Source: Bacteroidales bacterium (GTDB taxonomy: Bacteria > Bacteroidota > Bacteroidia > Bacteroidales > UBA12481). Taken from it: 8,490 nt of DNA. The notes below the pieces were generated by a model, which was not told the origin of the DNA, made no database searches, and saw nothing but the letters and a program-made list of their open reading frames with translations. Position numbers and translations under genes: made by a program. Where the stretch lies: assembly GCA_021160155.1 (NCBI GenBank), contig JAGHDB010000239.1, forward strand, positions 1 to 8,490. The letters are read 5' to 3'. Every line of letters begins with the position of its first letter. Positions within the stretch are counted from its first letter, which is position 1. Shown here one piece after another: positions 1 to 7,478 of the stretch.

Positions 1-29
1 AATTAGGGAAGATTATTCCATTCAACCGG

Positions 30-713
30 ATGAAAAGACAACTGATTGTAAGTCAAGACGGATCGCATACTTATTATATCCCTGAGTTTCAGGAGTATTA
101 TCATTCTGTCTATGGTGCCATCCGTGAAAGTCGTCATATTTTCATCCTGAACGGGTTACAAACCATTACGACATCTCCGGTTCGTATTCTCGAAATCGGT
201 CTGGGTACCGGTCTGAATGCCTTGCTTACCTGGCAGTATGCGCAGGATCACCGGCTTAAAGTTTATTACACCGGTATTGAAAAATTTCCGCTTTCAAACA
301 GAGAAACGGGCGTTTTAAATTATTCTGCTTTATTGGGGCTTAGTCCCAGAATATTTACTGAATTTCATCAATCTCCATGGAACCAGCACATTACAACCAA
401 TCCGTTTTTTAACTGGATCAAGCTGAAGACCGATCTGGTAACTTTCGAGCCCTCTGAACGTTATGATCTGATCTATTTCGATGCTTTTGCTCCGGAGGTC
501 CAACCTGAGCTCTGGACTGAAACGATATTCAGACGTCTTTATCTCTGTTTGACTAAAGGAGGAAAATTGGTTACTTATTCTGCAAAAGGCTCGGTTAGAA
601 GGGCCTTAAAGAGTGCCGGGTTTGTGGTGCAAAAGCTACCCGGCCCACCGGGGAAAAGAGAAATCACCTGTGCCACCGAACAGACGATATCATCTGATTA
701 TCGTTCTCTCTGA
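30..713 (+). CDS. mnmD: tRNA (5-methylaminomethyl-2-thiouridine)-methyltransferase MnmD, stand-alone
   Basis: A 227-residue cytoplasmic SAM-dependent methyltransferase of the MnmD/DUF752 (Methyltransf_30) family. In this family the enzyme performs the last step of mnm5(s2)U synthesis at tRNA wobble position 34, methylating nm5(s2)U. Visible in the sequence: the family N-terminus with DGSHTYYIPEF (residues 10-20) and YHSVYGAIRESRHIF (24-38); the SAM-binding motif LEIGLGTGLNALL (54-66); the acidic strand ending in DLIYFDAFAPEVQPELW (146-162); VTYSAKGSVRRALKSAGF (181-198); and the conserved GPPGKRE (205-211). The FAD-dependent MnmC oxidoreductase half is absent, so this is the short, single-domain form typical outside the gammaproteobacteria. 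The reading frame is open back to base 3, but the ATG at 30 places MKRQLIV directly before DGSH, as in relatives, and no clear Shine-Dalgarno sequence precedes it. It converges on the TonB-dependent receptor gene. Family and reaction are confident; the actual substrate pool is inferred. Confidence 0.93.
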   Translation: MKRQLIVSQDGSHTYYIPEFQEYYHSVYGAIRESRHIFILNGLQTITTSPVRILEIGLGTGLNALLTWQYAQDHRLKVYYTGIEKFPLSNRETGVLNYSALLGLSPRIFTEFHQSPWNQHITTNPFFNWIKLKTDLVTFEPSERYDLIYFDAFAPEVQPELWTETIFRRLYLCLTKGGKLVTYSAKGSVRRALKSAGFVVQKLPGPPGKREITCATEQTISSDYRSL

Positions 714-738
714 TCCGGAGTTAAATCGGTGATTGTAA

Positions 739-3141
739 TTAAATAGTTACCCGCAGCGCCAGGAAAATATTTCTCCCGGGGGCAGCAATACCCGAGGAAT
801 AGGGCCTGTAGCGAATGTCCAAAATGTTTTCCACACCGGTATTCAGTTGAATAAATGGTCTGATTTGGTAAGTTCCGGCAAAGTTGAGTGTGATCCAGCC
901 GGGTGAATACGGCCTGCCTGATTCATCTACTGCATACATATAGGGTTTGTCTATTTCAGACGGAGGCATCTGTTCATAAGGTTTCTCTCCATTATAGCGG
1001 CTGTACAAATCCAGTCTGATTTTAGAAGCACGGTAGATTATATGTGTGGCACCGAAAAGCGGAGCGGCATGCCTAATGGGCATCCCGTCAGAATCATGCC
1101 CTCTCGTAGCAGTCAGACTTGATTTCAGCGACAAACCATCATATATATTCCACTGAAGAGAGGAGGTTACTCCATACACCCAGGCACGGTCTGCATTAAC
1201 CAACGCTTCAACCTGACTTAATTCACCTTCATAGAGAATCGAATCCTGTCCGTTAAACAGGAACGGACGGCGCACCATGGCGTTCCAGAGCCAGGAGTAG
1301 AAACCGGTGATCTCGAGCCTGAACCGGTCATGTGCCTTCCAAACCAAACCCAGATCAGCATTGGCTACATATTCAGGTTTCAATCCTTCATTGGGAACGA
1401 TTACCCGGCCGGGTTCGGAGTCAAAAACCTTACCCACATCATCCACATTAGGAGCCCTGAAACCGGTTGACAGATTCATATTGAGCCTCAAATTGGTAAA
1501 AGGATGATACACAAGCCCGGCACTGCCATTCAGTGCTCCATGATTTATGCGGATCTCATCAAACGGGAAATCGTAGAAAGTCTTATCTGCAAATTTGGCA
1601 TCCAGATGAATAAAACTGGCTCTCAGTCCGGTGATCAGATCCAAATAGTCAGACACCCTGTTTTTGTATCCTCCGTAAAGACCTGCCATTCCATAAAAAG
1701 ATCCCCCATCAGGATACCTGGATGATGCGGGTTTCAATTCTCCGCTAATAATATTCCGACTGACACCTATCGAAAAAACCCGGTTGGTGATTAATTCGGT
1801 CCCGTAAAATATTTCCTGCTCTGTACCTTTAAATTTTTTATTCGCATCCACATTAACACTAAAAATATCCAGACATTCATTCCGGTCTTTTATCCACTCC
1901 TCGTTAAGTTTCCGGTTGTGACGGCTTTCATTGTAATCCTGATAGGCCAATGTGATACTTAGCCGGTCAAAAAAGCGTGTGGTATCCGTAATTTCAGCAC
2001 CTAACCTATGAAATATCCACTTTTGAGGTCCGTAATACCATTCACCATATTTTGGCTTGCCGTTTTTAATTTGATACAATCGGTCGTATCGTGGAATATC
2101 AGATGTAGTGGAATAATGCATTGCATAAGTCAGATTAAAATGATCTCCCGGACGAAAGCGGAATTTCTGGGTCATATTGATCTGACTGTACCCGGATTGA
2201 ATTTGCCGGTTAGGGTCAGGATTTCGGATGATTGAATCCACTCCGTTGAAGGCAGATACATAAAAAGGTCTTTCATACTCAGGATGACCGTGCGTTCCCA
2301 TTCGCAAATTGTCATAATCAGAAAAACTGATACTACTTAAAAAACCCCATTTGCGGATTCCATAACTAAAGTCGAGGTGCCCGGTCTTTTCAAAGTTTGC
2401 AGAACTAAAGCGTATCAGGGCATTTAATTTCGGATAGGGATGGTCACTGGTTGACAGCTTTACTTTACGTGAATGAAAATCCATTACACCACCAATGGCA
2501 TCACTGCCGTAGATCATAGAACCCGGACCGAAAACAATTTCTGAATTATCCATCAGGTGGGGATCCAATACAATCACATTTTGAAGATTGCCCGATCTGA
2601 AAATAGCATTATTCATCCTCACTCCATCCACTATGATCAACACCCGGTTGGCAGCAAATCCGCGAATCATCGGGGATCCGCCACCCAACTGACTTTTTTG
2701 GATAAAAACCTGGTCAGAGATAGAGAGCAGGTCTGCAGTGGTCTGTGGATTATAAAAGCTAATCTCTTTAGCCCGAATAGCTTCGATTTTATTTGGGATC
2801 TCCGTTTTATTCTGTTCCCATTTGCTGGCTGATACGACAATCTCACTAACCTTAACCAGGTTTTCTTCTAATTTAACGATCCCCTTTTGCAAGTTTATTT
2901 CATCCAGTGTCAGTCTCTGTTTTTTATAGGATGGGTGTTGAAAAGTCAACGTATCTCCTCTAGTAAAAATCCGGAGATTTGCCACACCTTTTTCATTAGT
3001 CAGCACAGCATGTGAAGAGCAAAAAATAAATACGTCCGGCACCGGTTGAAGGTCGGTCAGATCAATCACCTTTACCTGTTGAGCCAAAAGAAGAGAAGCA
3101 GATATAGTCAATAGCCATAATGTAATCAATGTTCTTTTCAT
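739..3141 (-). CDS. TonB-dependent outer-membrane receptor, hemoglobin/heme-receptor-like
   Basis: An 800-residue outer-membrane active transporter energised by TonB-ExbBD. Order of parts: Sec signal peptide 1-20 (MKR, hydrophobic core, cleavage likely after LLA, with no lipobox Cys); a carboxypeptidase-regulatory-like beta domain of about 22-95; a TonB plug of about 105-225 starting EIVVSASKWEQNKTEIPNKI and containing SPMIRGFAANRVLIIVDGVR (156-175) and FGPGSMIYGSDAIGG (204-218); then a beta-barrel to the C-terminus. The plug and the GFRAP box (560-564) followed by PNEGLKPEY (583-591) resemble the hemoglobin/transferrin/lactoferrin receptor class, in which heme receptors carry FRAP...NPNL. 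Here NPNL is degenerate and no His lies between the boxes, so heme is not assured and the substrate is unknown. The chain ends in LRVTI instead of the usual terminal Phe or Trp. It lies 73 bp downstream of the symporter gene, with no heme-handling genes in view. ATG start with no Shine-Dalgarno; a C6 run sits just upstream. Confidence 0.9.
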   Translation of the reverse strand: MKRTLITLWLLTISASLLLAQQVKVIDLTDLQPVPDVFIFCSSHAVLTNEKGVANLRIFTRGDTLTFQHPSYKKQRLTLDEINLQKGIVKLEENLVKVSEIVVSASKWEQNKTEIPNKIEAIRAKEISFYNPQTTADLLSISDQVFIQKSQLGGGSPMIRGFAANRVLIIVDGVRMNNAIFRSGNLQNVIVLDPHLMDNSEIVFGPGSMIYGSDAIGGVMDFHSRKVKLSTSDHPYPKLNALIRFSSANFEKTGHLDFSYGIRKWGFLSSISFSDYDNLRMGTHGHPEYERPFYVSAFNGVDSIIRNPDPNRQIQSGYSQINMTQKFRFRPGDHFNLTYAMHYSTTSDIPRYDRLYQIKNGKPKYGEWYYGPQKWIFHRLGAEITDTTRFFDRLSITLAYQDYNESRHNRKLNEEWIKDRNECLDIFSVNVDANKKFKGTEQEIFYGTELITNRVFSIGVSRNIISGELKPASSRYPDGGSFYGMAGLYGGYKNRVSDYLDLITGLRASFIHLDAKFADKTFYDFPFDEIRINHGALNGSAGLVYHPFTNLRLNMNLSTGFRAPNVDDVGKVFDSEPGRVIVPNEGLKPEYVANADLGLVWKAHDRFRLEITGFYSWLWNAMVRRPFLFNGQDSILYEGELSQVEALVNADRAWVYGVTSSLQWNIYDGLSLKSSLTATRGHDSDGMPIRHAAPLFGATHIIYRASKIRLDLYSRYNGEKPYEQMPPSEIDKPYMYAVDESGRPYSPGWITLNFAGTYQIRPFIQLNTGVENILDIRYRPYSSGIAAPGRNIFLALRVTI

Positions 3142-3203
3142 GATGGGGGGCGTTATAAGTACCGAAGGGTCATAAATGCAAAATCCATACCAGAAAGAGA
3201 ATC

Positions 3204-3225
3204 AAAAAACGAGACTATCTCAGTC
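3204..3225 (-). terminator. Weak stem plus T6 run at the end of the symporter gene
   Basis: In the transcribed direction GACT-GAGAT-AGTC forms a short stem spanning the symporter stop codon, followed by TCG and six T (3209-3204). The layout fits a Rho-independent terminator, but the 4-bp stem is weak. If active, it would separate symporter transcription from the receptor gene 73 bp downstream. Confidence 0.25.
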
Positions 3226-4936
3226 GCTCAGGTATTTTTTCATCCGGATTTTCCCTGGCAAAATTTATCCAGTATTCTTTAATGGTTCGCTTAACCTCCC
3301 GGTGCAAAGAAAAGATCCCGATCAGGTTTGGAATGGTCATAAATGCAATAGCAATTCCAGAAAACGTCCAGATGATTGTAGTATCTGTAAAAGAGGCCAG
3401 AAAGAAACCAACCACATAGGCAATACGGTACCAGAATACCGATTTTGATCCGAACAGATAGGTCATGGCACGGTCGCCATAATACGACCAGGAAATGGCA
3501 GTAGAAAAGGCAAACAGAAGCAATCCAATGCTTACTATGTACTTACCAAAGTCACCCAGCCATGTTTTTTTAAAAGCTTCGGTAGTCAGGGGGGCACTAT
3601 GCAATAAAGAGCGGCCAGTCATCTCAAACGGAATGGTTTGTGAGAGAATGGCACCATGAGTTACTATTAAATCCCCGTTCAGGGGTTTACCTTCAGAAGT
3701 AACCCTGATATTTTCGGCGACTGAGCGGGCATGCAGGATGGTGAGTGGGTTAGTGATTTTTCCGTCCACAACATGAAGATTTCCGGTGAAAAGCGGAAGG
3801 GTATCCCTGCGGTTCATAAAATCGGATAATATTTTCATATCCGCTTCATTATGATCATCAAAGACCCGGTCAAGCACTTCGATATCGGCCATTTGAAAGG
3901 TATTGGGCAGTTTCTGTTTCCACACTCCTGATGAGAGGATGACCATACCGGTAAGCATACAAATAATTACGGTATCGATAAAGGGCTCAAGAATAGCTAC
4001 AAGTCCCTCTGACACCGGTTCGTGGGCACGTGCAGCCGAGTGTGCTATAGGTGCGGAGCCCTGCCCTGCTTCGTTAGAGAACAGCCCCCGGTTCACCCCT
4101 CTGTTAAAGGCAAAAGCAAACCCGGCACCAAGAAAACCACCAACCGCTGCAGTCCCGGTAAAGAGGTCTCTGAAAATGGAAATAAAGCTGGGTATGATGT
4201 TATTTGCATTGTAGGCTAAAACCAGTATGGCTCCCAGAAAATAGATCAGGGCCATCACGGGGACCAGTGTGGAGGTTACTTTAGCAATTCTTTTAATACC
4301 GCCGATAATCACGAAGGCCAGCAGTACAGCCAATATCCCCCCTGTAATGATCTGTTTCAAGCCAAAAGTGGCAAAGACCGAATTGGAGATACTGTTAATC
4401 TGCGGAAGGTTACCGGTACCAAAAGAAGAGATCACGGTAGCAGCTGCAAAAAAAGCACCCAGCACATAACCAAGTTTTATGACCTTTCCATTTTTAAGTT
4501 TGACATTCAATCTTTTACGCATGTAATACATAGGGCCTCCCGAGACCTGTCCCGATTTGGTAAAATCACGGTATTTATGCGAAAGCGTTACCTCAACAAA
4601 TTTGGTACACATCCCGATCAAAGCAGTCACCAGCATCCAGAAGAGAGCAGCCGGACCACCCAGGTGTATGGCAAAAGCTACTCCGGCAATATTTCCTGTT
4701 CCTACGGTTCCGGATAATGCTGTAGTCAGTGCCTGAAAATGTGAAGTATCTCCCTTATCCGTATGCTTATCATATTTACCCATCACCACCTTAAGGGCAT
4801 GACGAAAGTATCTCACCTGCGGAAATTTCAGATAAAGGGTAAAAAAGAGTCCGACACCCAGCAATAAAAAGACAAACCACCGTGCTCCACCGATGTGGCT
4901 ATCCAGCATTAACAAGAAATCATTAACTTTTTGCAT
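3215..4936 (-). CDS. Alanine/glycine:cation symporter family protein (AGCS), long form
   Basis: A 573-residue inner-membrane transporter of the AGCS family (LeuT-like fold), which imports alanine, glycine or related amino acids with Na+ or H+. Visible signatures: [17 protein letters not shown] (74-90) with [11 protein letters not shown] (91-101); [13 protein letters not shown] (111-123); GGPMYYM (133-139); [12 protein letters not shown] (172-183); [20 protein letters not shown] (275-294), the family's strongest motif; the late helix [19 protein letters not shown] (472-490); and FTDTTIIW (516-523). Many AGCS proteins are roughly 450-500 residues. The extra length here is a soluble stretch at about 339-460 between the helix ending ILSSGVW and the one beginning [11 protein letters not shown], containing [19 protein letters not shown] and [19 protein letters not shown]. 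The ATG at 4936 gives a normal N-terminus ([17 protein letters not shown]). It lies 87 bp after mutS2. Family is confident; the exact substrate and ion are not readable from sequence. Confidence 0.92.
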   Translation of the reverse strand: MQKVNDFLLMLDSHIGGARWFVFLLLGVGLFFTLYLKFPQVRYFRHALKVVMGKYDKHTDKGDTSHFQALTTALSGTVGTGNIAGVAFAIHLGGPAALFWMLVTALIGMCTKFVEVTLSHKYRDFTKSGQVSGGPMYYMRKRLNVKLKNGKVIKLGYVLGAFFAAATVISSFGTGNLPQINSISNSVFATFGLKQIITGGILAVLLAFVIIGGIKRIAKVTSTLVPVMALIYFLGAILVLAYNANNIIPSFISIFRDLFTGTAAVGGFLGAGFAFAFNRGVNRGLFSNEAGQGSAPIAHSAARAHEPVSEGLVAILEPFIDTVIICMLTGMVILSSGVWKQKLPNTFQMADIEVLDRVFDDHNEADMKILSDFMNRRDTLPLFTGNLHVVDGKITNPLTILHARSVAENIRVTSEGKPLNGDLIVTHGAILSQTIPFEMTGRSLLHSAPLTTEAFKKTWLGDFGKYIVSIGLLLFAFSTAISWSYYGDRAMTYLFGSKSVFWYRIAYVVGFFLASFTDTTIIWTFSGIAIAFMTIPNLIGIFSLHREVKRTIKEYWINFARENPDEKIPERLR

Positions 4937-5004
4937 GAAGTAAGCGCATTGGAATTTAGATCGGGTAAAAATGAGATAAATTCTTTTAAGCTACAAATGA
5001 GCCG

Positions 5005-5024
5005 GCAATGTTTGAAAGCATTGC
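5005..5024 (-). terminator. Perfect inverted repeat at the end of mutS2, possible transcript-end hairpin
   Basis: GCAATG (5005-5010) and CATTGC (5019-5024) form a perfect 6-bp stem with an 8-base loop, touching the last base of the mutS2 stop codon. No run of U follows in the transcribed direction, so this is not a classical Rho-independent terminator. It could instead protect the mRNA 3' end or be chance. Position after the gene is the main support. Confidence 0.3.
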
Positions 5025-7438
5025 TAAAAATCCAGAAAGACGACAGTGACTCCTGTCCCCCCAATCCTGATATCTTCATCCCGGTATTCTGTTACCAGGT
5101 CAACTCCTGAAAGATAGTCACGTATTAATTGACGAAGAATGCCATCTCCTTTTCCATGAATGATACGCAAATCTGAATATCCTACCATAATTGCTTCATC
5201 AATAAATTCAGTAACTTTTTGCAGGGCATCTGCAGCCCGAAGGCCTCTCACATCCAATTGGGGAGAAAAAGTCAATTTTCTTTTTTCGAGATCTAATCCG
5301 GAACTTCCCGGGTGGTGGAATTGACCACCCGAATGGCGTTTGAACTCCTCTTCAGAGACCGGGATCACTTTTTCAGGATTAATAGTGGTAATCATCTGGC
5401 CAATTGAGATCATCAGACTTTCATTACGATGTTCCAGCACCTCCCCATAGAGGTCCCGATCTTCAATTCGGATTTTCTGGCCGGGCTGAAATTGCATGAC
5501 AGTCCGGGATTGTTCTTCAGGCTGTTCACCGGCAGATTCCAATTTCTTGAATTCATCTCTGACGGTAGTCACATAATCATTCAACTTCTTTCGGGCAGTA
5601 CGGGAAATTGCTTTATCAGCCTGACTTTCGCGGATTTCCCGTATGGTCTTTTCAATACGTCTGTTAATTTGAATCAGCATCTCTTCAGCGCGTTCTTTAA
5701 CCTCCCTGAGCTGGTGTTTGCGCTCCTTAGCCACTTCTTTCAGAAGTTCATCATATTCATGATGTAACTGTTCGATCTCTTTCTCTTCCTTCTTTATTTT
5801 CTGTCGCTTGCGTTCCCAGTACCGTTTATCTCTGGCGATCTCACGCAGGTTTTTATCGAAGCGAATATGTCCGGGTCCCACCAGTTCTGTAGCTTTTTCA
5901 AGCACTTTTTCAGGCAGTCCGATTGTACGGGCGATTTCAAAAGCAAAAGACCCTCCCGGTTTTCCGATATCCAGCTCAAATACCGGTTTCATTTTCCGGG
6001 TATCAAAAAGCATTGCACCGTTTACCACTCCATTTGCTACCGTTCCGAAATGTTTCAAATTGGCATAATGAGTAGTCACGACTCCAAAAGCCTGTGAGTC
6101 TACAAGTTTCTCTAAAATAGATTCAGCTATTGCACCTCCCAGTTGTGGTTCTGTTCCGGTACCGAATTCATCGATCAGGAAAAGCGTATCCGGATGAGCT
6201 TTCCGTAAAAAATTTTTCATATGAAAAAGGTGGGAACTATAGGTACTTAAATCATTATCAATGGATTGTTCATCCCCAATATCCATAAGAAACTGAGTAA
6301 AAATTCCTGAAGAAGAGCCCTCTTTCATCGGAGGAAGCAATCCGAACTGGATCATATACTGAACCAGGCCCACTGTTTTCAGGCACACCGATTTTCCTCC
6401 GGCATTCGGACCTGAGATGATCAACACCCGTTCTGAGTGGTTCAACATGATATTTTGAGGTACCACTTTCCTGCCTTCCTTTTTATATACCAGTAAAAGC
6501 AGTGGATGTCGAACCTTTTTCCATGAGATCCCCGCCTCTTTACTGATCACCGGCATCACACCTTGCCATTGCATGGATAGCCTGGCCCTGGCCCGGATAT
6601 GATCCAAAGCGCCAAGCACTTCATTCCAATGCAGCAGGTCTTCAAAATAGGGTCTGAATGCAGTAGTCAGTTTCACTAATATCTTCACGATCTCACGCTG
6701 CTCGGCACGTTCAAGCTCCCCAATTTCATTATTTATCTCAACCAGTTCAACAGGCTCCACAAAAGCAGTTTTACCGGTGGCAGATTCATCGTGAATAAGG
6801 CCTTTAATCTTACGTTTGTGGGTAGCAGGCAGAGGAATGACCAATCTTCCTTCACGTAATGTTGCCTGGGTATCTGAATCGATTATCCCCTCTTTCCTGG
6901 CATAGGTAATGATTTGCGACATCTGCTTTGAAAGAGATATCGTGAGGCTGTGCAACCTCACTCTGATCCGTTTCAGCTCAAGTGAAGCCTGATCACGCAC
7001 TTTTGCCTGGCGATTAAAGACCTGATCAATTTTTTCATGAATAACCGGGGAGTACGCAATAGCAGAAATCCATGTCTGTAGTGCCTGCAGGTCACCGGAG
7101 TCTTTCTCCTTAAAAAACTTCAGCAATTGTCTGATACTCACCAATAATTTTCGGATCTCCATCCACTCTTCAACATCCAGGCAGGTTCCTTCAGGCTCTT
7201 TCTGCTTCAAGAAACGAGCAATATCCACAGCTGCAAGATCCGGAAATTTCATATTCTCTTTAAGGATCTTAACAAACTGATCAGTTTCAGCCAGTCTGGT
7301 TTTCACGGATGCCGGATCATATACCTGTTCGATCTCTCTGCTCAATCGTTTCCCAACCAATGTGTCTGATTGATCTTCAAGAAGTTTTCGGATTCGTAAA
7401 AATCCAACCTTTTCTTCAAAATTTTCGGGATAAACCAA
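5024..7438 (-). CDS. mutS2: MutS2 family ATPase with C-terminal Smr domain
   Basis: An 804-residue cytoplasmic MutS2. In other bacteria MutS2 suppresses homologous recombination (Helicobacter, Thermus) or acts on collided ribosomes (Bacillus); which applies here is unknown. Domains: MutS-like core and lever helices about 1-300; ABC-type ATPase with Walker A GPNAGGKS (343-350), signature region DIGDEQSIDNDLSTYSSHL (386-404), Walker B LFLIDEFGTGTEP (419-431) and switch TTHY (455-458); a charged coiled coil about 525-635; a small KOW-like beta segment about 650-695 (PGQKIRIEDRDLYGEV); and an Smr nuclease domain from LDVRG (728-732) through HGKGDGILR (761-769) to the end. The N-terminal mismatch-recognition domain of MutS is absent, as expected for MutS2. 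The start is TTG: an in-frame TAA lies two codons upstream and the next ATG is codon 63, while MVYPENFEEKVGF matches the usual family N-terminus. It follows the kinase gene by 40 bp, so the pair may be co-transcribed. All ATPase and Smr motifs look intact. Confidence 0.96.
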   Translation of the reverse strand: MVYPENFEEKVGFLRIRKLLEDQSDTLVGKRLSREIEQVYDPASVKTRLAETDQFVKILKENMKFPDLAAVDIARFLKQKEPEGTCLDVEEWMEIRKLLVSIRQLLKFFKEKDSGDLQALQTWISAIAYSPVIHEKIDQVFNRQAKVRDQASLELKRIRVRLHSLTISLSKQMSQIITYARKEGIIDSDTQATLREGRLVIPLPATHKRKIKGLIHDESATGKTAFVEPVELVEINNEIGELERAEQREIVKILVKLTTAFRPYFEDLLHWNEVLGALDHIRARARLSMQWQGVMPVISKEAGISWKKVRHPLLLLVYKKEGRKVVPQNIMLNHSERVLIISGPNAGGKSVCLKTVGLVQYMIQFGLLPPMKEGSSSGIFTQFLMDIGDEQSIDNDLSTYSSHLFHMKNFLRKAHPDTLFLIDEFGTGTEPQLGGAIAESILEKLVDSQAFGVVTTHYANLKHFGTVANGVVNGAMLFDTRKMKPVFELDIGKPGGSFAFEIARTIGLPEKVLEKATELVGPGHIRFDKNLREIARDKRYWERKRQKIKKEEKEIEQLHHEYDELLKEVAKERKHQLREVKERAEEMLIQINRRIEKTIREIRESQADKAISRTARKKLNDYVTTVRDEFKKLESAGEQPEEQSRTVMQFQPGQKIRIEDRDLYGEVLEHRNESLMISIGQMITTINPEKVIPVSEEEFKRHSGGQFHHPGSSGLDLEKRKLTFSPQLDVRGLRAADALQKVTEFIDEAIMVGYSDLRIIHGKGDGILRQLIRDYLSGVDLVTEYRDEDIRIGGTGVTVVFLDF

Positions 7439-7478
7439 TTCTTATGCGGTTTTGCAGCAAATTTAACAAAACCAATGG

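Noticed and set aside
1..29. Promoter or upstream gene end before mnmD
   Set aside because: Only 29 bases are present, with no clear promoter element or ribosome-binding site; nothing can be supported.
3145..3150. G6 run (C6 in the coding direction) just before the receptor start, considered as a phase-variation tract
   Set aside because: Six bases is too short for efficient slippage and it lies outside the coding frame; it mainly shows that no Shine-Dalgarno sequence is used.
3179..3209. Possible Bacteroidota-type promoter before the receptor gene (TTTTTTG, then GGATTTTG)
   Set aside because: Only the TTTG part of the TAnnTTTG element is present and the spacing is shorter than the usual 19-21 bases, so it is not convincing.
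3903..4214. A 103-codon plus-strand open frame opposite the symporter gene, the longest of several antisense frames besides one of similar size opposite mutS2
   Set aside because: It is the reverse-frame shadow of a strongly conserved membrane-protein region, shows no recognisable domain, and has no start context of its own.
5429..5767. A 112-codon plus-strand open frame opposite the mutS2 coiled coil
   Set aside because: The Phe/Leu/His-rich product is what the complement of Glu/Lys-rich coiled-coil codons gives; the opposite strand clearly encodes MutS2.
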